A DNA stretch of 64,000 bases from Byssothecium circinans (Eukaryota > Ascomycota > Dothideomycetes > Pleosporales > Massarinaceae), in assembly GCA_010015675.1 (NCBI GenBank), contig ML976980.1:1164362-1228361 (forward strand), written 5' to 3'. The position numbers were made by a program, and so were the translations under genes. Shown piece after piece: positions 1-12,425 of the stretch (position 1 is its first letter; every line of letters begins with the position of its first letter). The notes beneath the pieces are model-generated. The model saw nothing but the letters and a program-made list of their open reading frames with translations, did not search any database and had not been told where the DNA came from.

Positions 1-23
1 GCTTTGTTATTAAGATATCCTGT

Positions 24-91
24 TTTGATTTTCCAATGCCAAGCTTTTGGGCGGTTCGATGGTGTGGGCGGTTCGATGGTGGAATACGTTA
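24..91 (+). repeat. direct repeat, copy 1 (other copy 476-526)
   Basis: Both copies begin tttgattttcc, continue with a gccaagc..ttttgg block, and end ggtggaatacgtta. Copy 1 also contains a 17-bp tandem duplication of gggcggttcgatggtgt at 49-81. They lie in the same orientation about 450 bp apart and bracket the TA-rich core, so they could be ends of a decayed element. The family is not recognised. Confidence 0.55.
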
Positions 92-475
92 TAAGGTTTA
101 TTAAAAGAAAAAAAGTAAAAATATCTAGCTAGATAAAATATTTAATTATAGTTTTCTAATTTTAGGAATCTCTACCCTCCTTACGCTAATTCTCTAATAG
201 GTCTAGGCTTCACGCTAAAATTTTAGTACTAATAAGTGTATTATATATATATAAACTAGCTCTAAAGTTATTATAACTTATTTAGCTAGTTTAGTAGGTA
301 TTTATACGCTATATATTAAAAGTTGCCTAGTATTCTCTATACCTATATAGCTTACTAAGGTATTAGAAATCCTAGAATATTTTTTTATAATCCTTTTTAT
401 CTATATTATATATATCTATATTTAAAATTTCAGCTTTATAGCTCTAGTATTTAAATTGTTATTAAAGGTTGAATC

Positions 476-526
476 TTTGATTTTCCGCCAAGCAAATTTT
501 GGCGCGCTCGGTGGTGGAATACGTTA
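476..526 (+). repeat. direct repeat, copy 2
   Basis: Second copy of the 24-91 repeat, sharing tttgattttcc, gccaagc and ggtggaatacgtta but with only one GC-rich unit between them. Same orientation as copy 1. Confidence 0.55.
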
Positions 527-1234
527 CTAAGGAATTATATATATAAGGCTTAGCATGCTAGCACTAAGCACCTACGCTAACCTATATAATGAAAGGACTT
601 AAGAAAACTAGCAACTTAGCGCGTTTAGAATATTACCTTCGCTCGTTAGACAAAGCTAGTCTGCAATTTGACTGTAGAGTAATTCGCTGATGTCCTCTTT
701 GTGACCTATTTGAGAGTTGGTTTGGTTACTGTGAGGGAAGAAAGCTGGATTATGAGAGTACATAAGGCTGAGGATGCGAACGAGACTGACATTAATTGGT
801 ATGGCTAAAGAGCGATGTGATGCGAGGAGACGGCGATTGGAAGAGAAGAAGAAAGAGGGGAAATTTTCTTAGCTACCGGTGGGGGGGGGTGGCGGGTGCT
901 GGTTTTTTTTGCTAATGCTGATGTCTTTGTCTGAGACAGCATAAGGCGTGTGTACTCCACCTACAATCCAGCACGCACGTGACTGAAATTCATTGGCCAC
1001 CCATGGTAATGACTAAATCAGAGATGCCGGGCTTTCCCTAAACAAAGGAGGGTAAGTAATAGCCTAAAGCGGTATCAAGATTCTGGTGCGTGAGAGTATG
1101 AAGCTGTACGCCCGATTCGGAAACGCCCAGAGTTTCAACGCGACGAGCGCGTCGACATCACTCTCGCAGCACCCCACGTCATCCGCCCCGATGAGGGGCG
1201 TTAGACTGACCGAGTAACTGCAACTATAATAGAA

Positions 1235-4152
1235 ATGGATTTTGTTCGTAACCAACCCTATCGCGAAAGGCCATGGACTGACCAAGGCGCAGTGGACGCG
1301 GCTCCTCGGCGGCTCAACGAAGAAGAAGCAGACGGCGGCCAACGACCCGCAACAGCGTCTGGCACGCTTCAAGCAGCGCTACAACCAAGTCCTGGTACCA
1401 CTTCCAGCCCGCCATACACCCTCACGAGCTTACCATGGCGACAGCAAACATGGCAAAAGACGGAATCGCTCGCCAGCGACCGCGAGGCCCTAGGTAACAT
1501 CCGCCGCGGCTTCCAGGGCCTGTGCAAGATGCTCGAAGACGAATCCCGCCTGCCCGCTCCGCATCTCTGCCTCAGCTTCGCCGCCGCCCAGCAGATATAC
1601 ACGGCCGTCTCCAAGATCGCGGCGACGTCACACGATGAGGGTATGGTGCGGGATGCCGTCCAGCTCTACAACGCCCTCATCGACAGCGAGGAGGAGGACT
1701 TTCTCGAAAACGACGTCTTCGCCGTATCGCTCATGAATTTCATCGGCCGCTCCATAAACTCTATAACGCTGGGGGAAGATATCGAGGCGGATATCGTCGA
1801 GTTACTGTTTGGCATCGCGGCCAAGATTCGATTACAGCCGGAGATTCTGCCTGTGTGGTTCACAACGGCGTCGGCGGACGCCAATGGGAGGCTTGTGAAT
1901 CAGAAGATTGACTTCGCGGGCGTGACGCAGAAGGAAGACTTTCCACTCTGCTACCAGCTTATCGATAAAGTGCATCATGAGGGTCGCATAGGCGAGTTTG
2001 CGCGCATGGGGCTGCTGTATATCTTTGAGTCGGCGTCCAAGTCGCTTCCGCTGGAGCAGTGGATTGTTAATAGCGATCTCCCGACGCTCATGGCTACGGG
2101 TCTTGGAGCCTTGTACAGCCAGCTTAGCAGGTGGGATATTATTTCGTCTAGACTGGGAATACGGACTGACATATACAGGCTGCTGTCCATCCTCCACTTT
2201 CCTGAAAGTTTACCGCTCATCCTTCAGCTATCCGACTATACAGAAATGCAACCAAACACGGACGCCGTGAGCTTCTTCTCCGATGACTTCCAAAGCCACT
2301 TAGTCACCTTTCTGTCGTACCTCACTTTCTGGCAAGATGTTCTTGAGCATTGCAGATCAACAGACGTGAGACATACGTTGATTGATCATTTTCAAGTTTT
2401 ATTTCTCCAACAACTACTGTAGGCCCACCCTGAAATACGTACTACACCGCTCTAACAATTCTCAGATACCCATACATTGTACAATCTTCCGACGTTGACG
2501 CTGGCTCTTCCGTAGCCGTGCTTACATACTTGAGGCGGATTCTTGATGCCCTAGATCACCCCGAACTAGTGCACATGATCCTGCATTACCTACTCGCTCT
2601 TCCCGACTACTCTTCCGTATCATCCCCGAGAGAGCTTCGCTCACCAGCCGCGTTGAAACGACGACAATCACTCTTGATGATCAACGGCCCAAAAAAGGAT
2701 GACGATGCGATGAACCCATCCGTCTTCAACCTCGTTGATCTTGTCCTGCAGAGCACAGAGTCTCGCAATCCACAAACTGTCATATCGGCTCTGAAACTCA
2801 CTACCGTGCTTCTTGGTAAGAACCACGGCTACGCTCTTGGCTCCCTAATCAAGGTAACGAGTATCCATCACAAAGAACCTCATCGAACAGTCGGTGCACT
2901 TAACGCGGAGCTGGAGACCTATCTGAATCTCGCCATCAGCCTCGCCGGTGAGAATGGTGTCGATGACGCATATGGTAGCCTCTTAAAGGACAAACTGAGC
3001 ATGCTGGAAAGCCATCCCTGCTCGCTCAAAGCCCTAACATTACCATCAATGTCGACACAGAGCCCCAGCTACCACGACTCAGAGACCGGCCCACGACCTG
3101 TCGGTCCACACTACCTTATTCCGGAAGACCCTCTCTTCAAATCGCTGTGTGATCTCTTGCTCAGGTTTCTCACTAATGACGTTGAGACCAATTTAGCGCT
3201 AACGGAAGCCATCATTACACTCGGTGCTTGTTCAGAGCTTCGTCTAGAAGGCTGGTTATCAGTCAACCCTGCCGACTATCAATTTCCAGAAGCAGACCCA
3301 GAACCAGCCAAATTCACCAGCGACAACCTCCGCGACATGTACAGAGCAAATCGACATCCGACCTGGACCCCTGCAGCTACACCAGATCTTCTAGCCTGCC
3401 TGCAACAACTGCAAGCACAAGTCGAAGCTTTACGATCCGACATACAAGATTGGGACGAGCACGTCGCCAGTCGAAAAGACGCCTTCCTCTTCCACGAAGA
3501 AATGAACACCGCCATGCAGTCATCCACGCCTCAACCCAAGCCGCCTCCGCCCCGTGCATCATCAGACATCCAAACTGGATCCTGGACGCCCCAAGTACCC
3601 AAGCACATCAAAGAAGCCTCGGCCACGCCATCACGAAGTTCCACCCCCAGAGGACGAAAAGAAGCCCTCGAATCACGAAACACGCCACCAGCCGCATCTC
3701 CTGCACCTTCGCGCCTCGGCGGCCAAACCCTGAGTGGTTCCCCATCCCGCGGTAAATCACCACTCCCCGCCCCTAAAGCGACAAATAAACGCCAAACCAC
3801 GCTCTTCTCCGACATCGACGCTAATCTCGCATCGGTGAGGAACGCCATTGCGCTTCAGCGTCGCATCAGGTTCCGCAGACCGGCGGGGAAGAATGAGGTA
3901 GAAGTCATGCTGTCGAAGTACCAGCCGCCGCCAAAGGACGATGGAGATGCAAATGCGGAGGGAGGGGCGCAGGAGGGCGGGGATGGAGAGAAGAGGGAAG
4001 GGGCAGGGGTTGGAGAAGGGGAGGATGATATAAGGGAGGCGAGTCTGCTGCATATTATTACGAATGTGGTTGTGCTGCAGGAATTCGTCTTGGAGCTCGT
4101 GGCGGTTATGCAAGTTAGGGCTAGTTTGTTTGGGGAGGTGCGGTTTGTGTAG
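1235..4152 (+). CDS. fhipA: FHIP family protein, FhipA-like (FTS-Hook-FHIP dynein adaptor subunit)
   Basis: A RAI16/FHIP family protein of 907 residues. In Aspergillus, FhipA with FTS and Hook links early endosomes to dynein; I transfer that role by family. Exons: 1235-1243, 1293-1394, 1445-2130, 2179-2418, 2466-4152. Exon 1 is just nine bases (Met-Asp-Phe) and joins TGG to give the family start MDFWTRLLGG. The 48-nt third intron (2131-2178) is in frame without a stop, so a simple frame reading would wrongly include it. Conserved blocks are ELLFGIAAKIRLQPEILPVW, VHHEGRIGEFARMGLLYI and LTFWQDVLEHCRS. A low-complexity Ser/Pro/Arg linker and an acidic Gly-rich patch precede the C-terminal helix. 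It converges on the RMD1-like gene, whose stop is about 475 bp away. Confidence 0.88.
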
Positions 4153-4626
4153 ATTGTGGGTCATGGTGATGAAGGGGAGGAGTTGGTGTGTGTTATCGTA
4201 GTGGAATTTGTGCATAGAGGAGTCAATATACCCCCTTTTTTTCCTGTTTGACTGGTATAGGTATCCTGTGGGCTTGATGGATGGGCTATGTGATGATGAC
4301 GTCGACGTGGTAAGTTCATAACTATTATATTCAAGCATATTTCAGCAGGATTCGAGGTTCTTTGATATCAGGTAAGTTTTAAATTTTTTTAAATCAGTAC
4401 AGCGCTTTTCCTCTTGTTACATACGTTTTTTCATACCGTCCATAACAGGTCACAGCCGCTTGACATAGTTATCCAAATCACAACCATGTGTTGTGATTAA
4501 GACAGAACCCATGCAAACAGACCGCTCGATTCCCAGCGCGATATGCGTATCATACATAAATAGTGTATGTCCAAAGAGGGATGGTTGGACGGAGGCATGG
4601 GAACGTATGGGCAATTAATCATGCGA
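4153..4626. other. convergent intergenic region
   Basis: 3' flanks of two converging genes. No further reading frame or RNA gene seen. Confidence 0.5.
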
Positions 4627-6258
4627 TCAGTCAGCAGCGTTGAGATCGACGAAGATGTTGATGGCTGCAACGACGACTTCGGCGAAGATGAGTATGATGA
4701 CGATCCATTCGAGGAGCTCGCCCTAGAAACCATTAGTTCAGTATCATATCAACAAGGAGAGCGTAAAGGGGGGGGGGGGGGTGTTTACATGCGTGACGGT
4801 CAACTGGTCCTTCAACACAGCCAACAAATCGCCAATGACATTCAGTCTCTCCGTCAATAACCCCACCCGCTGATCCATCTCCAAGTAGCTCCGCACAGCC
4901 TGGTACACAGGATCTAATTGCGGTTCAGCCCACATGAGCTCCGGCGCGTCGAGCACTGAACCCTGCAAATGTATGCTAATGCGCAGAATGAACAGCTCTC
5001 CAATCTGCATGTTGATCTGTTTCTTATTCAAGTTGATTTTTCCTGAGCTGGCGATCTGTGCGGGTATGTCTTTGGTATCGTCTATGGTATTGTCGACCAA
5101 ATCTTCGAATAATGATGTTTTGACCGACTGTGAGAGGCCGTGGCTGATGGCCAGCTTGATCATGTAGTTTTTCTTTTCGCGAAGCGAGATGAAGTCGTTG
5201 TATATCCGGGCCTGGTACTCGCGTGTGTAGTAGAAGTTGAACTCTTCCGTCTCGATCTCGTCCTTGCCGAGCTTGTCCGTTTCGAACTTGGCTAGTTCTT
5301 TCAGGAAGCGCTTCTCTTCCTGCAGTGTCATTCCCCATATCACCACGGTGCCGTATTCGAAGAGAAAGACCTCAGGAGTGTGAACTTGGGTGTCTAGGTC
5401 TGGTCCCTCCATTGAAGGGTCGGAGTCGGCGTGGACGGGTGCGGGTCGCTGTGCGTGGTCTGAGCCCTCTGCATGCTCATCTATAGCCTCGACGCCGCGC
5501 TGTATGTCTATAAGGGTTTCTCTTCGCCTCTCGCTCTGGGCTTCCACCTCGATTGCGCTGTCTGAGAACCTTCGTGGCCGGTCTGGAGGGCAGCCGTCGG
5601 GCACACTCGTGCTGCTCACGTCTTCCGGTCCTTTCATGCCGTAGTTGTAGGGTGAGTATATGCACTCGTCGAAGCGTTTGGGCTGGGCGCCTCTTAGCCG
5701 CGCCTTTCCTTTGAGGAAGCGCATCAGGTCGTCGAATTTGTACGAGGCTGCCGTGCAGTATGCCGTCACTCGGGGCAGGCGCTCCCGATCTGCCTTTCCT
5801 AGCCGGGCGGCATCTCTCCTTGCCGTGGGGTCCTTTATCCGTGTGTATTGTACGTACACATCCCTTCCGCTTTCCTGGTCCTCGTCGTCGTCGCCATGTT
5901 CCGGATCGGGCAGGAGTTTAAGCTTCTGCGCAGTTCTCGTCGTTCGCTGCGGGCCAATCTTAGAGGCGGGGAGATGTGGGCGTAGCATGGGCGCGCCGGA
6001 GCTGTTCCTCCTTCTGAGCTTGTTGTTCAGCGTGGAAAGCATCGGCTGTCCGCCTTGGCCAGTAGGTCCATGAGCAATGGACGAGGATTGGCCCAGAGGC
6101 GCCGACGACCGTGGCTGCTGCTTGGGGCTGCTCGAGGTAACGGTGGTGTTGAAGGTGACAGTTCGCTGCGGCTTATTGGGTATCGGTTTGCTGGCGGAGC
6201 TGTGGGACAAGGACGGAATCAGCGGCGTGGTTTCCGTGGAGGTCGCCATCGTCGTCAT
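4627..6258 (-). CDS. RMD1/DUF155 family membrane protein
   Basis: A 521-residue DUF155 protein of the yeast RMD1 / fission yeast Sif2-Sif3 group. Yeast RMD1 is needed for sporulation; the molecular role is unclear. Exons on the minus strand: 6258-4789 and 4722-4627. The N-terminal 270 residues are low-complexity and basic. The DUF155 core follows, with FEYGTVVIWGMTLQEEKRFL and later EEFNFYYTREYQARIYNDFI. The second exon supplies the family C-terminus, a hydrophobic helix around LLEWIVIILIFAEVVVAAIN. Without the splice the frame reads into a dead-end tail. The 66-nt intron has a run of 14 cytosines on the coding strand right after its GTAAACA donor (plus-strand G run, 4768-4781). Two in-frame ATGs lie at 6258 and 6249, so the start is slightly uncertain. 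Confidence 0.85.
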
Positions 6259-6785
6259 GGTCGGCAGCCCTTGTGCCGAGGTATAGAACTCTTCCGAGTC
6301 AATTGAAGTGAATGGCCCGTCTTTGTAGCAATGGCATGTCGGGAGCGGGAGCGCGAGTGCAAGTATCAGTCGCTTGTATTTGCGGTCGGCTTCAACCCTG
6401 ATGACGTTCTTTCGCGCACAGACGCCGCGCTAAGCCACGTGGTGAACGCAAAAGTGAACTTGTCTGCTACTACTGGATACACTCCCCATAGTCTCAATGT
6501 TTCGTCACTTCCGCTGAATTCATACTGCAATAGTAGTGTAATGCACTCCCATCCCCATCATCCAAATCTCCCTCGTACATCTCCACATCAGTCATTTATT
6601 GAGTCGACTCTTCAACATATCATGTGTTCTGTTTTCGTTGTAAAATAAAGTGAAGACATCCCCGGATAGTTCTAAGGATAGAGCTCTACCTATGTATCGT
6701 GCCTTGAAGTTATCCCCGCTTAGCAATGACATATTAGTAGCTTAAGAAAACTGAGCGTTCAATATGTATACCGTATAAGCTCCCT
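6259..6785. other. promoter region of the RMD1-like gene and permease 3' flank
   Basis: About 530 bp between the RMD1-like start and the permease stop. It presumably holds the RMD1-like promoter. The plus-strand open frame here has no family features. Confidence 0.4.
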
Positions 6786-9471
6786 TCAATCGACAACCAA
6801 ACAACTCCAAAGCTCTCTCCCCAACCTCCTCTCCATCCTCTTCGGCCTCCTCTCTAGAATCTCCTGAACCCTCTTCTTCTCCTCCACACGTGCCCTCTGC
6901 GCCTCCATTTCCTCTAGAATATCGAGACTGGGCTCCATACCCCCACCTGCAATGCCATATTCGTCATTCTTGGGTGACTCGGTTCTCCAACGCTGCTCTT
7001 CCATCTCGATCACATCCTGATGTGCTGTGGTTGCTTCCGAAGGGCGATGGCCATGATTGGGATTTGGGGACTGAGCGTGTTCACTATGCGTATCGTTGGT
7101 TTGTACAGCATGAAGTGGATCCTCGCCTTCGATCACTGCGATATCTCCGAGGACGTAGTCGTTTGGCGTCAAATCGCGGATGTCGACACTGAAGGAGCGA
7201 GGGGTGACATATTTGTACGTGAGATAGAAGAGGCCGAACAAAAAGGGCTGTGTAATCGTTAGCTGCCGTCTGGTAAAAACACATGGCAGGTGAAGTCCTT
7301 ACTCCAATCCAAGCACCGAGTACATCACACGCAAGAGCCACGGTACTCTTCAGGTTTTTTACCGATGTCAAACCTCCCTTTGAACTTAATATCCAGAGCG
7401 GGGGAATACCAGGCCATATTATAATGAAAGAACAGCCTACGATACCTATATAGGCGGGGAATGGTTGCCAGCGTGATCTGAACATTCGTGAGACGTAGAG
7501 AGGGTCGTTCCGACTGAAGATTTTCCGTTTCTCGAGCCGCTTAAGCCTAGCGAGTCTGTCAGTGATCTGATCGAAAGGATGCGAATTGTGCGAAGCATAC
7601 CCTGATTTGTACTTGAGAAAAGTCACGCATTCGCAGATGTATACAGATGCTATTGAGCCCGTATAGAACGAAGCCATTGTTTGCCGTGGCTGGATCATAT
7701 ATGCATCAGTACGACTCCATCTCGAAGCAGCACTAGGAGACTCACCTGTGCGTAAGCATGATGACTGAGACCTGTGAGAGCTATGAATCCAAACGCTGAA
7801 CACAGAAGGATAGCGGCGAGCGGCGTATGTCCGTTATTGGTTCTCCCAAATATACTGGCCGCCTTTCTAGGCAAATAGTTCTGCGCCAGCATGAATACAG
7901 ATCGAGATGAGACGTAAAGGGCTGTGTTTCTATTGACAGTCAGAAAAGACGTTCACAACGGACTGTTGCTGATACTCACGCTGCAGTATACGCAGAGATG
8001 ATGAAGAACAAATGCAACATCCTCGAGAGACTCCGCAGTGAAGAGCTCTGTATAGCAACAATGAAGGGCGAAATAGTCATAGAATCGCTTCCAGCTTCCC
8101 AGATTGTCGGCAAAGAACGGTCGGCGTAATTGACGTTTGCGGCGGCTGACATCAATACGAATGGGTAGAGCGATAGCGGAACGAGGTAGACGAAAGACAT
8201 GACAACTGGAACATCTCTCCATGGTTCTCTAGACTCTCCTGCCGTCATTGTTACCATCTCACCGCCGAAACACGAGAAAATTGCGAATTTTACTGCAGTC
8301 CTACGGATGGTTTAGCGCAGTGCCAAGACGGGGTTGCGTGAGGTGAAGAGTCAGTCTTACAAAAAGCCAAAAAGGCGTCCACCGGGCCCAGGCAGGCCGA
8401 ACTCGGTGTCAGGTACGCCTCTTACTTGTATGAGATTATCGTTCGTGGTGTTGAAGCCGGCAGGCTTGAATCCGTGTGGGAAGGCGTGCGTAGTGTAGTC
8501 TAAAAAAGTTGTCAGCAGACAGCGTGCATTTTTGAAACTATTGGCTCACTGCCACGATAAGAGCCCTGGCGTGTTCCAGCACCTAATTTACTTAGCAATT
8601 GGGTCTGCAAACTTGATGGTGGACGAACCTCCGGCGTTAATGATAAGCATGAGAATGCAGACCAGAACAAAGAGACAGAGCTTGAACACCATGATAACCT
8701 AGGCAATATTAGTTCTGATTGGCATTGTACACACCGAACATACCCTCTCTATCTTGCCGTACAGCTGTAGTGTGTCAGTCACGTTCGTTTTCATGTGAGG
8801 GAATGAGACGTAAGACGAAACATACTCTGACTCCAAGACAGTGTGTGAACGTCGTCAGTATAATGAAAGCAATATTAATGCCCACTTCTACCCCTGTGGG
8901 ATGTCGTGTAGGGTTGTCCTTCAAAAGTGCTGTGAGCTCCGCAGAGTGTGCCGTCAGTGTCGCCATCGAGAAGATGTTTGCAAGCCTGAGTGCCATCAGC
9001 GCATGGACCAGAAACCCCGAGAGAGCAAGCTTCTTACGCGTACGAAGCTGCAACAGCAAATCCAGCAGCCGGATCAAGAAAATGGTGAGGTAGGTCGACA
9101 AGAGCCCCCGTTAATGGACGGCTGGAATCGGAAACTAATTAGCTGTGTTGACTTGAGGGGAATTGATCCACATACCTGGCTAGCATCTCAGTGAGCGTAT
9201 AAAGGACACATGCTGAAATGATACCAGCAAGAACATAGCTCAGAGGCCCGCCGAGTGAACCCGCAGTAGTGATTAGCGAACCTGATGTGATGAATACTCC
9301 TGCGCCAATACAGCCAGATATACCGATTCCTGCCGAATCGAGAGTTAGCAGCTTGCTTTCCTGTGACGTTGAAAACATACCTGTAAGCTGAGGACGGTTG
9401 AGCACGCGATCTAAATGCTCAAAATGGTTTGCATAATACGGACTTCGATCCAGAGGACGTTTGGCAGGCAT
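6786..9471 (-). CDS. APC-family amino acid permease
   Basis: Twelve exons encode a 701-residue amino acid/polyamine/organocation permease, expected in the plasma membrane. Exons from the start: 9471-9381, 9329-9176, 9121-9038, 8985-8826, 8764-8744, 8698-8629, 8582-8550, 8499-8361, 8300-7980, 7929-7746, 7689-7303, 7247-6786. All eleven introns are 45-61 nt with GT..AG and a recognisable branch site. The lengths sum to exactly 702 codons. Motifs include GIGISGCIGAGVFITSGSL in the first membrane helix, SYALANIFSMATLTAHSAEL, and KFAIFSCFGGEMVTMTAGES. Two exons are tiny: 21 nt (LYGKIER) and 33 nt. After the last helix comes a cytosolic tail of about 130 residues, rich in Glu/Arg and probably coiled coil. 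Substrate cannot be told from sequence. It is divergent from the gene at 10994. Confidence 0.87.
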
Positions 9472-10993
9472 TTGAACCCCCGACTATTCGTTCACTTTAT
9501 TGTGATAGCCTGTTCGCAAGATTAGGGGAATACTGAATTACTTTATCTGAGCTTACATCTGTCCAAGTAGCACATGCCCATTGAGCTTATTGGTTGTCTG
9601 TCTGTGGATCAGGCTGTGTTGTAGGCAATCTTCCTGTTCGCATACATGGCCTGCAGTTGGGTTGGGGGCTTAGACACCGATAAAGTGATGCGTCTGACTT
9701 GGCTTGTGTTTGAGCTGTTTCTTGGTCGTGTGGCTTTCCGCTGCCAATGATCAAACTGTAGGCGAAGGTTGTTCGATCCGTTGCTTGGAGGACTCTCCAA
9801 GGAGAAAGAGTTGTGTGATCCAGTGAGCCACTCTGGGCAGCGTCGTAGTGCGCTTCATCTTTTGACGTGTTGCTTGCATTTGGTGACAGGCAGTCTTGTA
9901 GAGCAAGGATACGCGAATACGAAAAGCCCCACTGCTGCTGAGGGGAAGACTCTTGCAGTACCATATGGTAGCAAAATTTTCGAGAAATAGGATAACAAAT
10001 CTACTGCACAAAATGCATTAAGGGAATTCACTACCTAATACAGAGTACTCTACCTAACTTTGAACTCTAATGGTGATGTGAGTTGTGACAGCTTATTCTC
10101 AAAATTGTCTTCCCGCAAGGGGGCACGCGGTTCACGGAAAAACGCCCACTCAGAAATTTATGCTATCCCTGCAAAACGAAGCGAACAACAACAAATCTTC
10201 CTCCTTACGGAGGTGCATAACAAGAATGAGGGCTGGTGGTATGTGCCCTGGGTAGAGCCGAATTGTGGCTGAATCGGCCTGAGCACCGAAGATAGTCACG
10301 TGGACAGTAAATATACCCTCCATATCTCCACTAAAATAGGCGTTTAAGAGGTAAATTAAAAGCTACAAGTAGCCTCTATTATTATGATTCCTTTACAGCC
10401 TCTTATTGTATAGTAATCCTCCTCACTAGGGCCCTATACAGCTAGCTGTTGTACTATCACGTGATGAAAGCTATAACTGGGTAGCTCAGGGGCACAGACC
10501 ACCGGCCCTCGTTCTTGTCAAGCACCTCCTACTCACGCGCACAGGTGTAATTTTTTGCCACCTGTGCTCTAATTTGTTGCATGCTACTACGTGATTCCCA
10601 ATTTCAGCTGTATTCACTACGCTCCGCGAGTACACGTCAACAGGCTTTAGCCGAGACTGATAGGCTTATGCAACGATAGATCATAGGAGGCACATCATTT
10701 GCCTACTTTGTTCCAGAGCACATCGCGTGCATATGTATGCAGTGACCCAAAATCTAGGCCGGCAGGTGGTGGCTTAGACATTTCTTGCAACATGCGTTCT
10801 CCGCGGATTGGCCGTACAGCGAAACGATTACCCCGCAGGCTGCGCCCCATCTCTCGTCGTTGATACAGCTCTCTAGGCATCGACAATCCTACATTCTTAT
10901 CGTCCTTAGTGGCGAATCTTGAAGTCCCTCAGTCCCTTTCACACCTACCATGCCTCCATGTCGGAGAGCCGACGACGAACTATGCAATAAAAC
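9472..10993. other. 1.5-kb divergent intergenic region
   Basis: Lies between the permease (minus) and the beta-propeller-like gene (plus). It holds an AT-rich patch around 10310-10450 with a loose TAAGAGG..CCTCTTA inverted pair, and a clear short inverted repeat at 10539-10567. No supported gene; the open frames at 9587-10011 lack family features. Confidence 0.45.
10539..10567. repeat. short perfect inverted repeat
   Basis: Arms gcacaggtg (10539-10547) and cacctgtgc (10559-10567) are exact reverse complements around an 11-base AT-rich spacer. Could be a paired binding site or chance. It lies about 430 bp upstream of the gene at 10994. Confidence 0.5.
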
Positions 10994-12425
10994 ATGTCCC
11001 GGTCAACTTCATTCGCCTCTTCGGGGGTCTCCGGGGAACGACCTTTTCCCATGAACGAGCATTTTCGCACTCTTCCAGCTTCGTTGGGCGTGATAACAGA
11101 AACGCGGCTGCAACGGCCACCTCGCCGGCTTTCGAGGTGCGACACAAGCACGGTGATCTCGACCGCCATCACAACTAGATGGCTAGCTACGGCAACATCG
11201 TCCGAGATAGGCCTATATGATTTGAACAACCTGGATGGTGGTACTCGCGAAATCGTGCGACATTGTGAAATTTCAGTGGAAATGCTGTCGAAGAGCGAAA
11301 AGATACGAGCGGTCGCTATCTCGGATGACCTTCTTGCAGTCGTGACACATCATCGCTTGATAGTGTTCGACTACACGCAGCCTGGTAGAGTGGAAGATAA
11401 CGTCTTAGAGGATGTGCGCATCGATCTGAATGACGCCTGGACGCCAAAGTCCGTTTCCATATTGCAGGTAGAATCTACGGATACTCTTCAAAGCGCCGCA
11501 GCATGGATAGCCGTTGGAGGAGAGGGAATCAATGGCGTGAAGCTTTACCAGTACTCCAACAACACCGGCTGGAATGCCCATCGCAACAAACGCACCACCT
11601 TGAGATGCCCATGCAACACCAGTGCCATCCGAGATGTCGGCTTCTCGCAGTTTCTTCGCGACAACAAGTTCATTGTCTACGGAGTGACTACAGAGAGCCG
11701 GATCTTCTCCTGGATAGTATGCCCACGCGAAACTGCAGGTCCAGTGGTCGTATCCGGCTGGGAGTTGGATGGGAATTTGGGACAGAACTCTTTGGTAAGA
11801 GACCAGCATAGTCCATACGTGCTCAACTAAGCGATCGTAGTACCAGAGAGCCGAGATAGCGGCCGTCTCTATTTTCGAATCACCCTCTGAAAGACCATAC
11901 ATATTCTGTGCTGTCGATCAGAAACATGGTTCGCAGCAGCTACGAACCTTCATAGCGCCCTTGAACGGCGAACCCATCGACCCAGACACTGAATGGAAGA
12001 CTCTTCCAGAAGGAGTAGTGGGACGACATGTGCTCAAGGGAGCTGCGACCCCAAATGGCCGCTTTCTCGTTACTGTGGAGGATAATGTGATGAGGCTCCT
12101 AACGACCTGCGGTGCACACGAAGGTGGTCTCACATGCTTGGAGAAGAGCCTGGATTGGCCCTCCTCTCTGAGGGGTGCGGCTAAGGATGTCTCCGCGATA
12201 TCGATTTCGATAGGAGAGCATGACGGTGGTCTTGACGTAGTCGCTGTTGACGGTCGAGGTCATCTTGTGTCTGCAAGAGTGAGCGTGCCAAAAATGCCAG
12301 TCTCGGAACCTCTTTCGCTCACGCGACGCGCGAGCGGAGCACCCGCAGAGATGCCGGCCGATTTGATTGCCAGGGAGCTTCATGGCGAAGGTGTCGAAGA
12401 AGAGATCAGGATCATGCTTGGCTGA
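10994..12425 (+). CDS. beta-propeller/WD40-like protein, unknown role
   Basis: A 461-residue protein from two exons, 10994-11794 and 11841-12425. The 46-nt intron has an ACTAAG branch site and ends gatcgtag. Without the splice the frame stops at once. I see repeated short strands typical of a propeller, such as WLATATSSEIGLYDL, LLAVVTHHRLIVFDY and AAWIAVGGEGINGVKLYQY, but only weak repeat periodicity. The first 40 residues are Ser/Arg-rich and disordered. The C-terminus ends with an acidic helix. No orthologue is recognised. Confidence 0.72.

Larger units (their letters stand above)
1..660. other. TA-rich, RIP-like repeat relic
   Basis: This stretch is strongly TA-rich, full of ctagcta, tatata and ttatta runs, and has no convincing reading frame. 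The rest of the window is close to balanced in base composition. The pattern is what repeat-induced point mutation leaves on old repeats in ascomycetes, but I infer this from composition only. It contains two copies of a direct repeat (24-91 and 476-526). The DNA becomes ordinary at about 660, and nothing codes before the gene starting at 1235. Confidence 0.6.

Noticed and set aside
1235..2422. Single 395-codon frame read as one exon
   Set aside because: It shifts the N-terminus out of the FHIP frame, includes the in-frame 48-nt intron at 2131-2178, and ends inside the next intron. The five-exon model restores the family sequence.
9361..9380. Short 20-nt intron in the permease first exon
   Set aside because: Too short to splice. 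Extending the intron to 9330-9380 gives a GTATGT donor, GCTAAC branch and CAG acceptor and restores the family motif.
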